Source: Azospirillum sp. 47_25 (GTDB lineage Bacteria; Pseudomonadota; Alphaproteobacteria; RF32; CAG-239). From it: 64,000 nucleotides of DNA. This document shows positions 8,820 through 16,342 of this stretch, piece by piece. The translations under genes and the position numbers were made by a program. The stretch is from contig MNTU01000017.1 in the NCBI GenBank assembly GCA_001917125.1, positions 79,911-143,910 of the forward strand, written 5' to 3'. Position 1 is the first letter of the stretch, and every line of letters begins with the position of its first letter. The notes under the pieces were generated by a model that was given only the letters and a program-made list of their open reading frames with translations, had not been told where the DNA came from and made no database searches.

Positions 8820-8981
8820 TTATTCAGCAATTTCCGGTTTTTCCTTTTTTAAAAGTCTTTTCACATCAGCGATAATATCGTTTTTCGCTTCTCTGATTGC
8901 GTCTCGCTTAATGTAAGCCACAACTGCACCGGCAACCAAAACTGTTCCGCCGATAATTCCTAACACTACATTTCTTTTCAT
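8820..8981 (-). CDS. 53-residue single-pass membrane peptide
   Basis: Too short for usual gene calls, but it has an in-frame ATG and stop, coherent composition and its own terminator (8761-8800). The N-terminus M-K-R-N is followed by a Gly/Val/Ala-rich transmembrane helix with a G-G-T-V-L-V-A-G packing pattern (about residues 6-24). Then comes a charged amphipathic helix R-D-A-I-R-E-A-K-N-D-I-I-A-D-V-K. This resembles YtxH-like small anchored proteins in layout only. No strong Shine-Dalgarno is visible, which lowers confidence. Function unknown. Confidence 0.55.
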   Translation of the reverse strand: MKRNVVLGIIGGTVLVAGAVVAYIKRDAIREAKNDIIADVKRLLKKEKPEIAE

Positions 8982-9263
8982 AAGGCAAAAAGTTTAAATG
9001 TAAAAAACTAAATTAATTAACACTGTCGTATTATCCTGACAGCCAATGCTGAAGTGATGCAAATCCAATAACATCCAGAATAATACTTTTTCTGTTATTA
9101 TCTTTAGCATATTTGTTTTTATTGTAAAGGCGGCGGCAGAAAAAAATATAAAACTGTGCTTAATCTTCCCTGCCGCTGATTTTGGCTTTCTGCGCAGCCG
9201 CCTCAGTCTCGAACTCAACTCTTTTATTAAGTTGTGAGTTCTCACCGGCCTAATGCAAGCCAT

Positions 9264-9290
9264 AAAAAAACCCTCCGCAAGGGAGGGATT
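9264..9290 (-). terminator. terminator of tRNA-Arg
   Basis: Minus strand: TCCCTCC / GGAGGG stem with a T7 tail (A7 at 9264-9270 on the plus strand). Confidence 0.8.
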
Positions 9291-9295
9291 TTATA

Positions 9296-9372
9296 TGGCG
9301 CACTCGGCGGGGTTCGAACTCACAACCTTCTGATCCGTAGTCAGATGCTCTATCCAATTGAGCTACGAGTGC
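9296..9372 (-). tRNA. tRNA-Arg(ACG)
   Basis: The minus strand folds into a cloverleaf with acceptor GCACTCG / CGAGTGC and encoded CCA (9296-9298 on plus). The anticodon loop CTACGGA gives ACG (plus 9336-9338), expected to be edited to ICG. T loop GTTCGAA. Confidence 0.95.
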
Positions 9373-9394
9373 ATCGTTTCACTTAACAGAAGAC

Positions 9395-9423
9395 TTAATA
9401 ACCCGATTCAAAAAATTTTGCAA
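9395..9423 (-). promoter_or_regulatory. promoter of tRNA-Arg
   Basis: Minus strand: TTGCAA (9418-9423), 17-bp spacer, TATTAA (9395-9400). Confidence 0.5.
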
Positions 9424-9611
9424 GCAAAAAATTCATTCAATTTAAAAGAATTTTAATCTATTTTACTTATGCTGTTCTTAATTTGAAGAATATATTGTGC
9501 TTTAGGCTCTAATTTTTCGCATTTTTTTTGTGAATCTTCTTTACAAAACGAGATATTAGTGTCAAAAACGAATATGTTATAACACAGGTTTCATATAAGG
9601 TATTTTGACAG

Positions 9612-10748
9612 ATGAAAAAAACAGTTCTTACTTTGTCGTTAATTTCCGGCTCATTAATTTTGGGCGGCTGTGCATTCAGTTCGGATGCTCTGTTTCCGTC
9701 TCTGGTCGGTTCCAGCTCTCAGGAAGCGTATAATGCTGACAAAAATGCTCCCGAAAGCGCTGATCTGCCGATGCTCGGTTCCAGCAATTTTGAACCGCTT
9801 GAAGTTTCCGAGGGCGGAGATACCGGCACTTTTGTCGGGCAGAAAGTTATCGCTTTCCGGAATGAACTGAGCCAGCTGCAAAATGCCATTCGCACCAATA
9901 ATTCCGAATTGCAGAAAATCAGAGCTTCCGTTATCAGCAATGCCAGCCAATACCATAAAACCATCGGAGCAATTGAAGCCAAACTGCAAGTCGGCACCAC
10001 GCCGGGCAACCCGCAGATGTATGCCATGTTGCAGAGCGCACAAAACAATGTTCAGTTGATGACGGTCAACAGCAATGCTTTACAGCAGCTTTCCGCCCGT
10101 GTTACCTCTGATGCTTCTGTCGTTAATAACCTGTTAGATTCCATTCGGGCTACTTTTGCCATTTCCGGCGCGGTTGACGAAGACCACCGCCAGTTAAGAA
10201 TTCTGCAAAACGAAACCAACCAGACGGCTATTTTAATCGGCAGCCTGCTTAATGAAGTCAACAGCGATGTTGTCCGTCAGATTCAGTATAACGAAACGGC
10301 CAACAGCAACATTGTTCAGTTAGATTCGGCAATCAAACGCGGCAACTACGGTGTCAGCAATGTTCCTCTGGGATCTTCGGTTCCGGTTCTGAATCTCGGC
10401 AACAAACCTGCAGCAATGGGTTATGCTCCGGCCAACGGAAGCCTGAGCGGGGCCGTTGCCGGCAAGCCGCTGTTCGTTGCCAAATTCAACAAAAGCAACG
10501 TTAATTATAAAGACGGTTTACGCAGAGCCGTTAATGCGGCCAAATCAAAGAAACCCAATGTTGTGTTTGAAGTTGTGGCCGTTACGCCGATCAGCGGCGG
10601 AGCATCTGCCCGGACAAATGCCCAGAACAGCGCAACGACAATTTTTCAGGAAATCGTAAATATGGGGGTTAATGCCGAGAGAATTACTCTTTCTTCCCGC
10701 AGCAGTGCGGATGCAACTTCTCCCGAAGTTCAGATTTTCGTTAAATAG
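9612..10748 (+). CDS. outer-membrane lipoprotein with OmpA-like C-terminal domain
   Basis: A 378-residue lipoprotein. The lipobox L-G-G-C places the acylated Cys at residue 20. A Ser/Ala/Pro-rich linker is followed by an Asn/Gln-rich helical, probably coiled-coil region (about 75-240). The C-terminal ~95 residues (P-L-F-V-A-K-F to the end) have an OmpA-like pattern: K-D-G-L-R-R-A-V helix, a strand, a helix with A-Q-N-S-A-T-T-I-F, and G-V-N-A-E-R-I-T. That layout suggests noncovalent peptidoglycan contact. Its single-gene unit is bounded by a terminator at 10758. The domain call is from pattern only; the canonical Asp and Arg ligands are not clearly conserved. Confidence 0.7.
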   Translation: MKKTVLTLSLISGSLILGGCAFSSDALFPSLVGSSSQEAYNADKNAPESADLPMLGSSNFEPLEVSEGGDTGTFVGQKVIAFRNELSQLQNAIRTNNSELQKIRASVISNASQYHKTIGAIEAKLQVGTTPGNPQMYAMLQSAQNNVQLMTVNSNALQQLSARVTSDASVVNNLLDSIRATFAISGAVDEDHRQLRILQNETNQTAILIGSLLNEVNSDVVRQIQYNETANSNIVQLDSAIKRGNYGVSNVPLGSSVPVLNLGNKPAAMGYAPANGSLSGAVAGKPLFVAKFNKSNVNYKDGLRRAVNAAKSKKPNVVFEVVAVTPISGGASARTNAQNSATTIFQEIVNMGVNAERITLSSRSSADATSPEVQIFVK

Positions 10749-10757
10749 ACGTTTTTG

Positions 10758-10786
10758 AAAAAGCCGATGTTAAATCGGCTTTTTTA
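10758..10786 (+). terminator. terminator after the OmpA-like lipoprotein gene
   Basis: AAAGCCGAT / ATCGGCTTT stem followed by T-rich sequence. Confidence 0.85.
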
Positions 10787-10808
10787 TTTATTTTATGCAA
10801 AAAAAGAT

Positions 10809-10837
10809 TTGACAATCGTTTTTTGATTATCTATATT
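10809..10837 (+). promoter_or_regulatory. promoter of tRNA-Ala(GGC)
   Basis: TTGACA (10809-10814), 17-bp spacer, TATATT (10832-10837), a near-consensus sigma70 promoter. Confidence 0.7.
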
Positions 10838-10869
10838 CAGCTTGTTCCGAGAGGAACAGATATTTTTAT

Positions 10870-10945
<76 letters not shown>

Positions 10946-11295
10946 TAAAAAAGCCGTCTTTGAGGACGGTTTTTTTATGGCTAAACTTATTTTGGCATTG
11001 AACCCGAGAGGGTGCGAGCCGATAGAAAACACCAGAGCAGCGGTGTTTTCGTTGCGAGCGGTAAGCGTTTGTTAATGAGCAAACAAGCGACAGCAATGAG
11101 AGCGAATGTTACAAACCGAACTCCCGAATTCCCCTCAGTTCCGCCAGTTTCAAACCCGCCATCAGGCGGTTTTTTTATGGACAAACTCTGACACAGGGAA
11201 TCGCCCGAAAAAAGAGCAAAGCAACCGCTCCATTTGTTTAGACAACGCCATATAAAAAGGCCTGCTTTGAGGCAAGCCTTTGACTTGACGAATCT
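10946..11295 (+). other. intergenic tract with terminator and decayed tRNA 3'-end copy
   Basis: The tRNA terminator (GCCGTCTT / AGGACGG, T7) lies at 10951-10977. A second tRNA-3'-end-like sequence ending CCGCCA lies at 11125-11146, followed by its own GCC/GGC hairpin and T7 (about 11153-11176). An inverted repeat AAAACACC / GGTGTTTT lies near 11028-11049. No credible gene is seen. Confidence 0.5.
11255..11281 (-). terminator. terminator of the merR-type gene
   Basis: Minus strand: AAAGGCTTGC / GCAGGCCTTT stem followed by Ts. Confidence 0.75.
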
Positions 11296-11724
11296 TTAAT
11301 TGCCAAACAGGCTTTCCCGCAATTTGCTGAACTGCGGTGCGGCAGACACCTTATCCAGACTTCCGACTTTGACGGCTTCCGTATAAAGGCTGATTTTATA
11401 ATCAATTTTAGCCATATTCTTTTGCAATTCCGCCAGTTGTTCTTCCAGTTTTACTTTTTGACGTTTAAACATTTCCAAGCGCTGTTCCAAAGTCGAATCG
11501 CCTTCAATATACCAGTCGATATATTGTTTAATGCCTTTCAGGGTCATTCCGGTTCCTTTCAGGCACTCAATCATTCCCAGCCAGCCGATGTCACTGTCGG
11601 AATAAATCCGCAGGCCGGAACCGCTTTTACGGACAAAAGGCAGCAGTCCTTCTTTTTCATAGTAACGCAGCGTATGGACGCCCAAACCGGTTTTTTTGGC
11701 GACCTGGCCAATCGAGTATCCCAT
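11296..11724 (-). CDS. MerR-family transcriptional regulator
   Basis: A 142-residue regulator. The N-terminal winged helix has Y-S-I-G-Q-V-A-K-K-T-G-L and the MerR signature H-T-L-R-Y-Y-E-K-E-G-L-L. A long dimerisation helix at about 80-125 (L-E-Q-R-L-E-M-F-K) follows. The C-terminal effector part is short and has no conserved Cys pair, so it resembles the small-molecule or aldehyde-stress branch (AdhR/NmlR-like) more than metal sensors. It lies 14 bases after the membrane protein at 11739-12233, in one unit driven by the MerR-type promoter at 12257-12287; autoregulation is therefore likely. SD AAAGGAGAG precedes the start. Confidence 0.9.
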   Translation of the reverse strand: MGYSIGQVAKKTGLGVHTLRYYEKEGLLPFVRKSGSGLRIYSDSDIGWLGMIECLKGTGMTLKGIKQYIDWYIEGDSTLEQRLEMFKRQKVKLEEQLAELQKNMAKIDYKISLYTEAVKVGSLDKVSAAPQFSKLRESLFGN

Positions 11725-11738
11725 TTATCTCTCCTTTT

Positions 11739-12233
11739 CTAAGCCTGCGGCAATCGGGTTAATTTGACTTTTTCGGCGATTATCTCCGTTAATTCAGCCG
11801 CATCTTCGGGACTGACAATTTCATAGAGAGGAATCGAAAACGGCGTAAAGTCTCCGTTATGCCGCTGCAAAAAATTATAGCGGTAATTTATGCCTTTTTT
11901 GGGGTGAAGAACAATTATCCTCAGACGGCGGAAGCCGCAACGGACAATCTTTTCTTCGGCATTTTTAATGTCTTTCCAGGCCAACGGACGGCAATGGTCA
12001 ATCGTGATGGTTTTATCATCAACAACGGCCAGTCTTTGCGGCAAAAGATATTTATAACTCCAAACCAGCCAGGAAAAAACGGTTACGCCCCATAAAACCT
12101 GCGTCTGCCACCAAAAGAGCAGACAATAGCATTTAATGCTGACATAAAGCATGGTAATCAGCAGCGCCGCATTAAAAACAAACCAGGCGTTGATTTTATC
12201 AAAGCGATAGTAAAATGTTTTTGCTTCTTTCAT
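11739..12233 (-). CDS. two-helix membrane protein with cytoplasmic PH-like domain
   Basis: A 164-residue protein with two hydrophobic segments (about 17-35 and 40-58). A soluble C-terminal region with alternating strands (R-L-A-V-V-D-D-K-T-I-T-I-D, then K-I-V-R-C-G-F-R-R-L-R-I-I-V-L) ends in an amphipathic helix. The layout resembles small bacterial PH-like/YdbT-type membrane proteins; the family is not certain. The ribosome site AAGGAGGG is strong. It is the first gene of a unit with the MerR regulator and is probably its target; the inducing signal is unknown. Confidence 0.6.
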   Translation of the reverse strand: MKEAKTFYYRFDKINAWFVFNAALLITMLYVSIKCYCLLFWWQTQVLWGVTVFSWLVWSYKYLLPQRLAVVDDKTITIDHCRPLAWKDIKNAEEKIVRCGFRRLRIIVLHPKKGINYRYNFLQRHNGDFTPFSIPLYEIVSPEDAAELTEIIAEKVKLTRLPQA

Positions 12234-12256
12234 AAGCCCTCCTTGTTATTATTTAC

Positions 12257-12287
12257 AGTGTAACATTTAGAGCTTACTCTAAGTCAA
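12257..12287 (-). promoter_or_regulatory. MerR-type promoter with 19-bp spacer and palindromic operator
   Basis: Minus strand: -35 TTGACT (12282-12287), a 19-bp spacer and -10 TACACT (12257-12262). The spacer holds a perfect inverted repeat TTAGAG-N4-CTCTAA (12267-12282). The overlong spacer with a dyad is the hallmark of promoters that MerR proteins activate by DNA distortion. Confidence 0.8.
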
Positions 12288-12317
12288 CAAAAAAAATGGC
12301 GGGATTTTACTCCCGCC
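12288..12317 (-). terminator. terminator of the peptide/acetyltransferase unit
   Basis: Minus strand: GGCGGGA / TCCCGCC stem with a T8 tail, abutting the MerR-type promoter. Confidence 0.85.
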
Positions 12318-12331
12318 GATTTTTATTTCAT

Positions 12332-12859
12332 TCATTCCGCGGCGACATATTCGTCAGGGAAGAGCCCCAGAGCATCTTTTTCGGTTAAATTAAGCGCATA
12401 GATGCAGCAGTTATCATTGTCATCATAATAACCGGGGAGCACGGCCTGCAATTTGAACCCGCATTTGTTATAGAATCTGCGGGTTGGCGCATATTGATCT
12501 TTACTGTCGGTTTTGACATAAATCTTTTTAGCGCCTTTTTTACGCAGTTTGGTAATCAATTTATTAATCAAATTGCGCCCTATACCCAGACCGCGGTATT
12601 CATTTAAGGTTGAGAGCCAATAAATTTCATAAGTTCCTTCTTTGGCATCGGGAACCTCACCGTAGCAGACATAGGCAACGGTTTTATCCATATAATCGGC
12701 AAATAAAAACTTATGCTCAGAATCTTTCTGATTAAGCAAATTTTCGGCAATTTCAACGTTGATTTGAACATCCTGCCGGTCAAAGAAGCCGGTCGAAGCG
12801 GCGATTTGACGAATGACCTCAGGATCGGTTTTTACCAGTTTGTTTCTAAAGGAAAGCAT
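12332..12859 (-). CDS. GNAT-family N-acetyltransferase
   Basis: A 175-residue acetyl-CoA-dependent acyltransferase. The acetyl-CoA-binding motif A appears as E-Y-R-G-L-G-I-G-R-N-L-I (about 90-101), following the strand I-Y-W-L-S-T-L. Motif B follows as Y-V-K-T-D-S-K and F-Y-N-K-C-G-F at about 120-145. The acceptor substrate is unknown. Its AGGAGGTG ribosome site lies inside the end of the upstream 51-residue peptide gene, whose stop is 2 bases before this ATG. The two are therefore translationally coupled under the promoter at 13070-13098. The peptide could be a substrate or a leader; that is speculation. Confidence 0.85.
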   Translation of the reverse strand: MLSFRNKLVKTDPEVIRQIAASTGFFDRQDVQINVEIAENLLNQKDSEHKFLFADYMDKTVAYVCYGEVPDAKEGTYEIYWLSTLNEYRGLGIGRNLINKLITKLRKKGAKKIYVKTDSKDQYAPTRRFYNKCGFKLQAVLPGYYDDNDNCCIYALNLTEKDALGLFPDEYVAAE

Positions 12860-12861
12860 AA

Positions 12862-13017
12862 TTACACCTCCTTCAGAACTGATAAGCCCTCACAAAAAAC
12901 TGTATAAGAAGAATCAGTGGTTAAACATTTTGAATAATTATATTTTGACGAAGAGGACGTACATCGGTCTCCTTCATTACTGTTACCTGACGCGATAACC
13001 GGCGTTGCAGTACACAT
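12862..13017 (-). CDS. 51-residue Cys/Ser-containing peptide upstream of GNAT
   Basis: Short gene supported by its context: a near-consensus promoter 53 bases upstream, a GGAG site 6 bases before the ATG, and an end tightly coupled to the acetyltransferase. The peptide has four cysteines (residues 2, 19, 31, 42), a run of Ser (S-S-S-S-K) and no hydrophobic helix. A longer frame upstream adds no plausible start signal. It could be a secreted or modified peptide, a regulatory leader peptide, or a toxin partner of the GNAT; none is demonstrated. Confidence 0.5.
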   Translation of the reverse strand: MCTATPVIASGNSNEGDRCTSSSSKYNYSKCLTTDSSYTVFCEGLSVLKEV

Positions 13018-13069
13018 AAATACTCCATAGTTGTTAATCCGAATGCACAAAATACTTTGTACATTATTC

Positions 13070-13098
13070 AGTATATTATTGATTTTGCTTTTTGACAA
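13070..13098 (-). promoter_or_regulatory. promoter of the peptide-acetyltransferase unit
   Basis: Minus strand: TTGTCA (13093-13098), 17-bp spacer, TATACT (13070-13075). Confidence 0.7.
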
Positions 13099-13108
13099 GG
13101 GGGGATAA

Positions 13109-13147
13109 AAAGAAAACCGTCGGCCGGGATAATCGGGCGACGGTTTT
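13109..13147 (-). terminator. terminator of the 39-residue peptide gene
   Basis: Minus strand: AAAACCGTCG / CGACGGTTTT stem followed by CTTTTT. Confidence 0.75.
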
Positions 13148-13214
13148 AACTTAAAATACGCAAAGGCAAAAGCCTTGAGAACAGACTGCGGAAACAAAGT
13201 TCGGCAATCTCAAA

Positions 13215-13334
13215 CTACGGCTGGAACGGGTTGTCATAGATGTCGTTTGCCGGATCGTGGGGACCTTCAACGCCGCAAAGCTTGCACATGCCCCAAGCGA
13301 AACCGCCGACAACTAACCCTGCTATCAAAAACAT
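13215..13334 (-). CDS. 39-residue membrane micropeptide with C-x-x-C
   Basis: In-frame micro-ORF on the minus strand. It opens with a hydrophobic Gly-rich helix (M-F-L-I-A-G-L-V-V-G-G-F-A-W-G-M), then C-K-L-C and a polar tail ending N-P-F-Q-P. A GAG element lies 6 bases before the ATG and a strong terminator follows at 13109-13147, which supports a small independent transcript. Function unknown; C-x-x-C could bind metal or form a disulfide. Confidence 0.45.
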   Translation of the reverse strand: MFLIAGLVVGGFAWGMCKLCGVEGPHDPANDIYDNPFQP

Positions 13335-13450
13335 AATACTCAGGTTTTAAAAGTTAATAATCAGGTTAATAATCGCTCATTGAGGATTATTTAATCATCA
13401 TTACCAAACAAATCAAGCAAAATCTGTCGATTAACCACCCGATTGCAAAA

Positions 13451-13918
13451 TCAGGATTCTCCCGGACGGCGGCTGATGCCCCGGAAGGAACCGCAGGCTC
13501 GCGCCATCAGCAATTCCGGCTGACCGGAGGAAATATCGGTTTGTTCCATAATGATTTTAAAACCGTTTCGGCGGTAAAAATCAACGGCCGGCCGATTGGC
13601 GGCATAAACATGCAGCGAAGCCGCAGAACGCCGGCGGAGAATATAGTTCAGCAATTTGGTACCGATACGGCGGGAGCGAAATTTTTCATCAACAAACAAG
13701 GCTCCGATAAAATTTTCCGGCAGCAGACTGACAAAACCTTTAATCCGGTGCTTGTCAGCAAAGACATAAGTTTCCGCCTGCCGAGTCAGCATATCTTTCA
13801 CCAAACCGGTATTTTCGTCCCAATAGCCGGGAGCAATAAACGGATGCGCCTGTTTGGTGCTGCGGAGCCACAGTTCCAAAACAGCCGGGATATCCGAGGG
13901 AATCAGGCGACGTATCAT
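13451..13918 (-). CDS. GNAT-family N-acetyltransferase (PhnO/YjaB-like)
   Basis: A 155-residue GNAT protein beginning M-I-R-R-L-I-P-S-D-I-P-A-V. Motif A reads R-S-R-R-I-G-T-K-L-L-N-Y-I (about 75-87), after the strand I-G-A-L-F-V-D. Then come L-H-V-Y-A-A-N-R-P-A-V-D-F-Y-R-R-N-G-F, as in YjaB-type acetyltransferases. The 13918 start is preferred over the longer frame from 13966 because the GNAT fold begins here and a GGA element lies upstream. Substrate unknown. It is followed on the same strand by nothing closely linked. Confidence 0.8.
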   Translation of the reverse strand: MIRRLIPSDIPAVLELWLRSTKQAHPFIAPGYWDENTGLVKDMLTRQAETYVFADKHRIKGFVSLLPENFIGALFVDEKFRSRRIGTKLLNYILRRRSAASLHVYAANRPAVDFYRRNGFKIIMEQTDISSGQPELLMARACGSFRGISRRPGES

Positions 13919-13988
13919 AAAAATCCGTTTCCAATAAAGTTGTAAGCGGTTTATTAATAGCCGCAAAGCGGTTAATTTTTTCTTGCCA

Positions 13989-14018
13989 CGGATAAAAAAA
14001 CCGCCTCCGAAGAGGCGG
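13989..14018 (-). terminator. terminator of parE
   Basis: Minus strand: ACCGCCTC / GAGGCGGT hairpin with T7. Confidence 0.9.
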
Positions 14019-14023
14019 TGCGC

Positions 14024-16012
14024 TTAAATATCCAAATCATCAACGAACTTGGCGCGTTCGATAATGAATTTAAAGCGGGTTTCAGGGTTTTTACCCATCA
14101 AACGCTCGACCTGGCGGCGGGTTTCAAAACACTCTTCTTTGCCCTCCTCGGTATTCGGGGTCGGAATAACCACGCGCAGAAGGGTGCGTTTATTCTTGTC
14201 CATGGTGGTTTCCTTCAGCTGAAGCGCGCTCATTTCACCCAATCCTTTGAAACGGCTGATATCCGGACGGGTATTGCCTTTGACTTCCCGTTTGAGAATC
14301 CGGTCTTTGTCTTCATCGTCAATCGCATAAAAGTTTTTATTGCCGACAACGATTTTGTAAAGCGGCGGAGTAGCGATATAAAGATGTCCGTTTTCAATCA
14401 GTTTCGGCATCTGCTGATAGAAAAAGGTCATCAGCAGAGAAGCGATATGCGCACCGTCAACATCCGCATCGGTCATAATGATGATCTTTTCGTAACGGAG
14501 ATTTTCTTCCTTATAATTATCTTTAATCCCGCAGCCCAGAGCTTCAATCATATCTTTGATTTCCTGGTTCTGGGTGATTTTATCCAGCGAAGCGCTGGCA
14601 ACGTTCAAAATTTTGCCTCGCAGCGGGAGAATCGCCTGCGTAAAACGGTCGCGCCCCTGTTTGGCCGAGCCGCCGGCAGAATCGCCCTCGACGATAAAGA
14701 TTTCCGTATTCTCCGCCGAAGCCTGCGAACAGTCGGCCAGCTTGCCGGGGAGACGCAGTTTTTTGGTCGGGGTTTTACGGTTTTGAATTTTTTCTTCTTT
14801 CTTCTTTTTGCGGCTTTCGGCGCGTTCAATCACATATTCCAGCAATGCGGTCGCATTTTCCTTATCGGAGCTCAGCCAGTGGTCAAAAGAATCTTTGACT
14901 GCCTGTTCGACCAAACGAATCGCCTTGACGGAGGTCAGCTTATCTTTCGTCTGCCCTTGAAACTGCGGGTCGCGGATAAAGACCGAGAGCATAACGCAGG
15001 CGTCGCTCAACAGATCTTCGGCAGTAACGGAAGCGGCTTTTTTGACATTGGCCATTTCGCCGTATTCTTTCAGACTGCGAATCAATGCCGCCCGGAATCC
15101 CATCTCATGGGTGCCGCCTTCAGGGGTGATAACCGTGTTGCAGTAAGAATAACAAAAGCCGTTTTCATCTTCCGGCCAGGTAATCGACCATTCGACCCGT
15201 CCTTCGTCATTGGCCAAATCGGCATCGCCGGAAAAAGGCATACGATTGACGGTCGCACGGGCACCAAGCTGATAATTTAAGAAATCAAGCAGACCGTTGG
15301 GATAGTGCAATTCGGCTTCCAGCGGCGTTTGCTCGCCTTCGCTTAACACTTCCGGCGCACATTTCCAATTAATAAAAATACCCTTAAACAGAAAAGCTTT
15401 GGAACGGGCCATGCGGTAAACCCGGTTAGGGTTCAGCTGAGAATTGGAACCGAAAATCTCCGGATCAGGCAGAAAAGTAATCGAAGTGCCGCGACGGTTG
15501 GGCGCATTGCCGACCAACTCCAAAGCAGAAGTCGGTTTGCCCTTGGCATAAGTTTGGCGATAAAGCTTTTTATCGCGGGCGATTTCAACCACCAGAGAGG
15601 AAGACAGAGCATTGACGACCGACAGGCCAACACCGTGCAAACCGCCGGAAACCTTGTAAGCACCGCCGCCGAACTTGCCGCCGGAGTGCAACATGGTCAG
15701 AATGACTTCCAGCGCCGACATGTCGGGATACTTCGGATGCGGGTCAACCGGGATACCGCGGCCGTTATCGGTGATGGTGACGGAATAATCGGCATTCATC
15801 TTAACTTCGATACGGTTGGCATAGCCGGCAACGGCTTCATCCATGGAGTTATCCAGAATTTCGGCAACAAGATGGTGAAGTGCTTGAGCATCCGTTCCGC
15901 CAATATACATACCGGGGCGGGCACGAACGGCCTCAAGCCCTTCCAAGACCTGAATGTCCTGTGCCGAATAAGTTTCCTGTTTCGGTGCTGTGCTTTCAAA
16001 TAAATCTGACAT
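14024..16012 (-). CDS. parE: DNA topoisomerase IV subunit B
   Basis: A 662-residue ATPase subunit of topoisomerase IV, which decatenates daughter chromosomes with ParC. The GHKL ATPase domain has the E-I-L-D-N-S-M-D-E motif, D-N-G-R-G-I-P and G-G-L-H-G-V-G. The TOPRIM part has [15 protein letters not shown] and [12 protein letters not shown]. The length and the loop R-F-T-Q-A-I-L-P-L-R separate it from the 813-residue GyrB at 56743 in the same window. Transcribed divergently from rpsB; parC is not nearby. Confidence 0.96.
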   Translation of the reverse strand: MSDLFESTAPKQETYSAQDIQVLEGLEAVRARPGMYIGGTDAQALHHLVAEILDNSMDEAVAGYANRIEVKMNADYSVTITDNGRGIPVDPHPKYPDMSALEVILTMLHSGGKFGGGAYKVSGGLHGVGLSVVNALSSSLVVEIARDKKLYRQTYAKGKPTSALELVGNAPNRRGTSITFLPDPEIFGSNSQLNPNRVYRMARSKAFLFKGIFINWKCAPEVLSEGEQTPLEAELHYPNGLLDFLNYQLGARATVNRMPFSGDADLANDEGRVEWSITWPEDENGFCYSYCNTVITPEGGTHEMGFRAALIRSLKEYGEMANVKKAASVTAEDLLSDACVMLSVFIRDPQFQGQTKDKLTSVKAIRLVEQAVKDSFDHWLSSDKENATALLEYVIERAESRKKKKEEKIQNRKTPTKKLRLPGKLADCSQASAENTEIFIVEGDSAGGSAKQGRDRFTQAILPLRGKILNVASASLDKITQNQEIKDMIEALGCGIKDNYKEENLRYEKIIIMTDADVDGAHIASLLMTFFYQQMPKLIENGHLYIATPPLYKIVVGNKNFYAIDDEDKDRILKREVKGNTRPDISRFKGLGEMSALQLKETTMDKNKRTLLRVVIPTPNTEEGKEECFETRRQVERLMGKNPETRFKFIIERAKFVDDLDI

Positions 16013-16342
16013 TTCTTACCTTTTAGCTAAAATTTATGCTGTAAAATAAGCTAAAACATCAAGATTTACAAGCCTTAAAAGCGAATCTGTCACAAAAAAT
16101 CACCATGACTGAAATTCCACAGCCCAAAAGCAAAGCCGACGAATGCGGCCAAAATGAAAAAAAATGCTTGCAAATTAGGGAAACAGGGATTAAAAGGAGC
16201 ATGGAATTAATGGTAATTCCAATGTTTTAACAATAACACACACGCAGACATGGCGGGGAATCGCCTGATTTTTCGCTCCGGTGTCTTTAAGTTTGAAGAC
16301 CGATAAGTCTGCGGAGGTTTAACCGGAAAAAGGATATAAAAT
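16013..16342 (+). promoter_or_regulatory. parE-rpsB divergent intergenic region with candidate rpsB leader hairpins
   Basis: This 330-base gap holds the divergent promoters. A candidate -35/-10 for rpsB is TTGCAA-N17-TAAAAG near 16169-16197. Nearer rpsB, nested inverted repeats CTCCG (16276-16280)/CGGAG (16312-16316) and GTCTT (16283-16287)/AAGAC (16296-16300) could form a leader structure. Ribosomal protein S2 autoregulates rpsB-tsf in other bacteria; that it does so here is an inference. Confidence 0.35.

Noticed and set aside
8994-9263. 89-codon minus-strand ORF between tRNA-Arg and the micropeptide
   Set aside because: Starts at the edge of the tRNA-Arg terminator, has no ribosome site and a low-quality Arg/Lys then hydrophobic composition.
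14018-15280. 420-codon plus-strand ORF
   Set aside because: Lies wholly antisense to parE; composition is a complement shadow with Phe/Arg-rich text and no domain.
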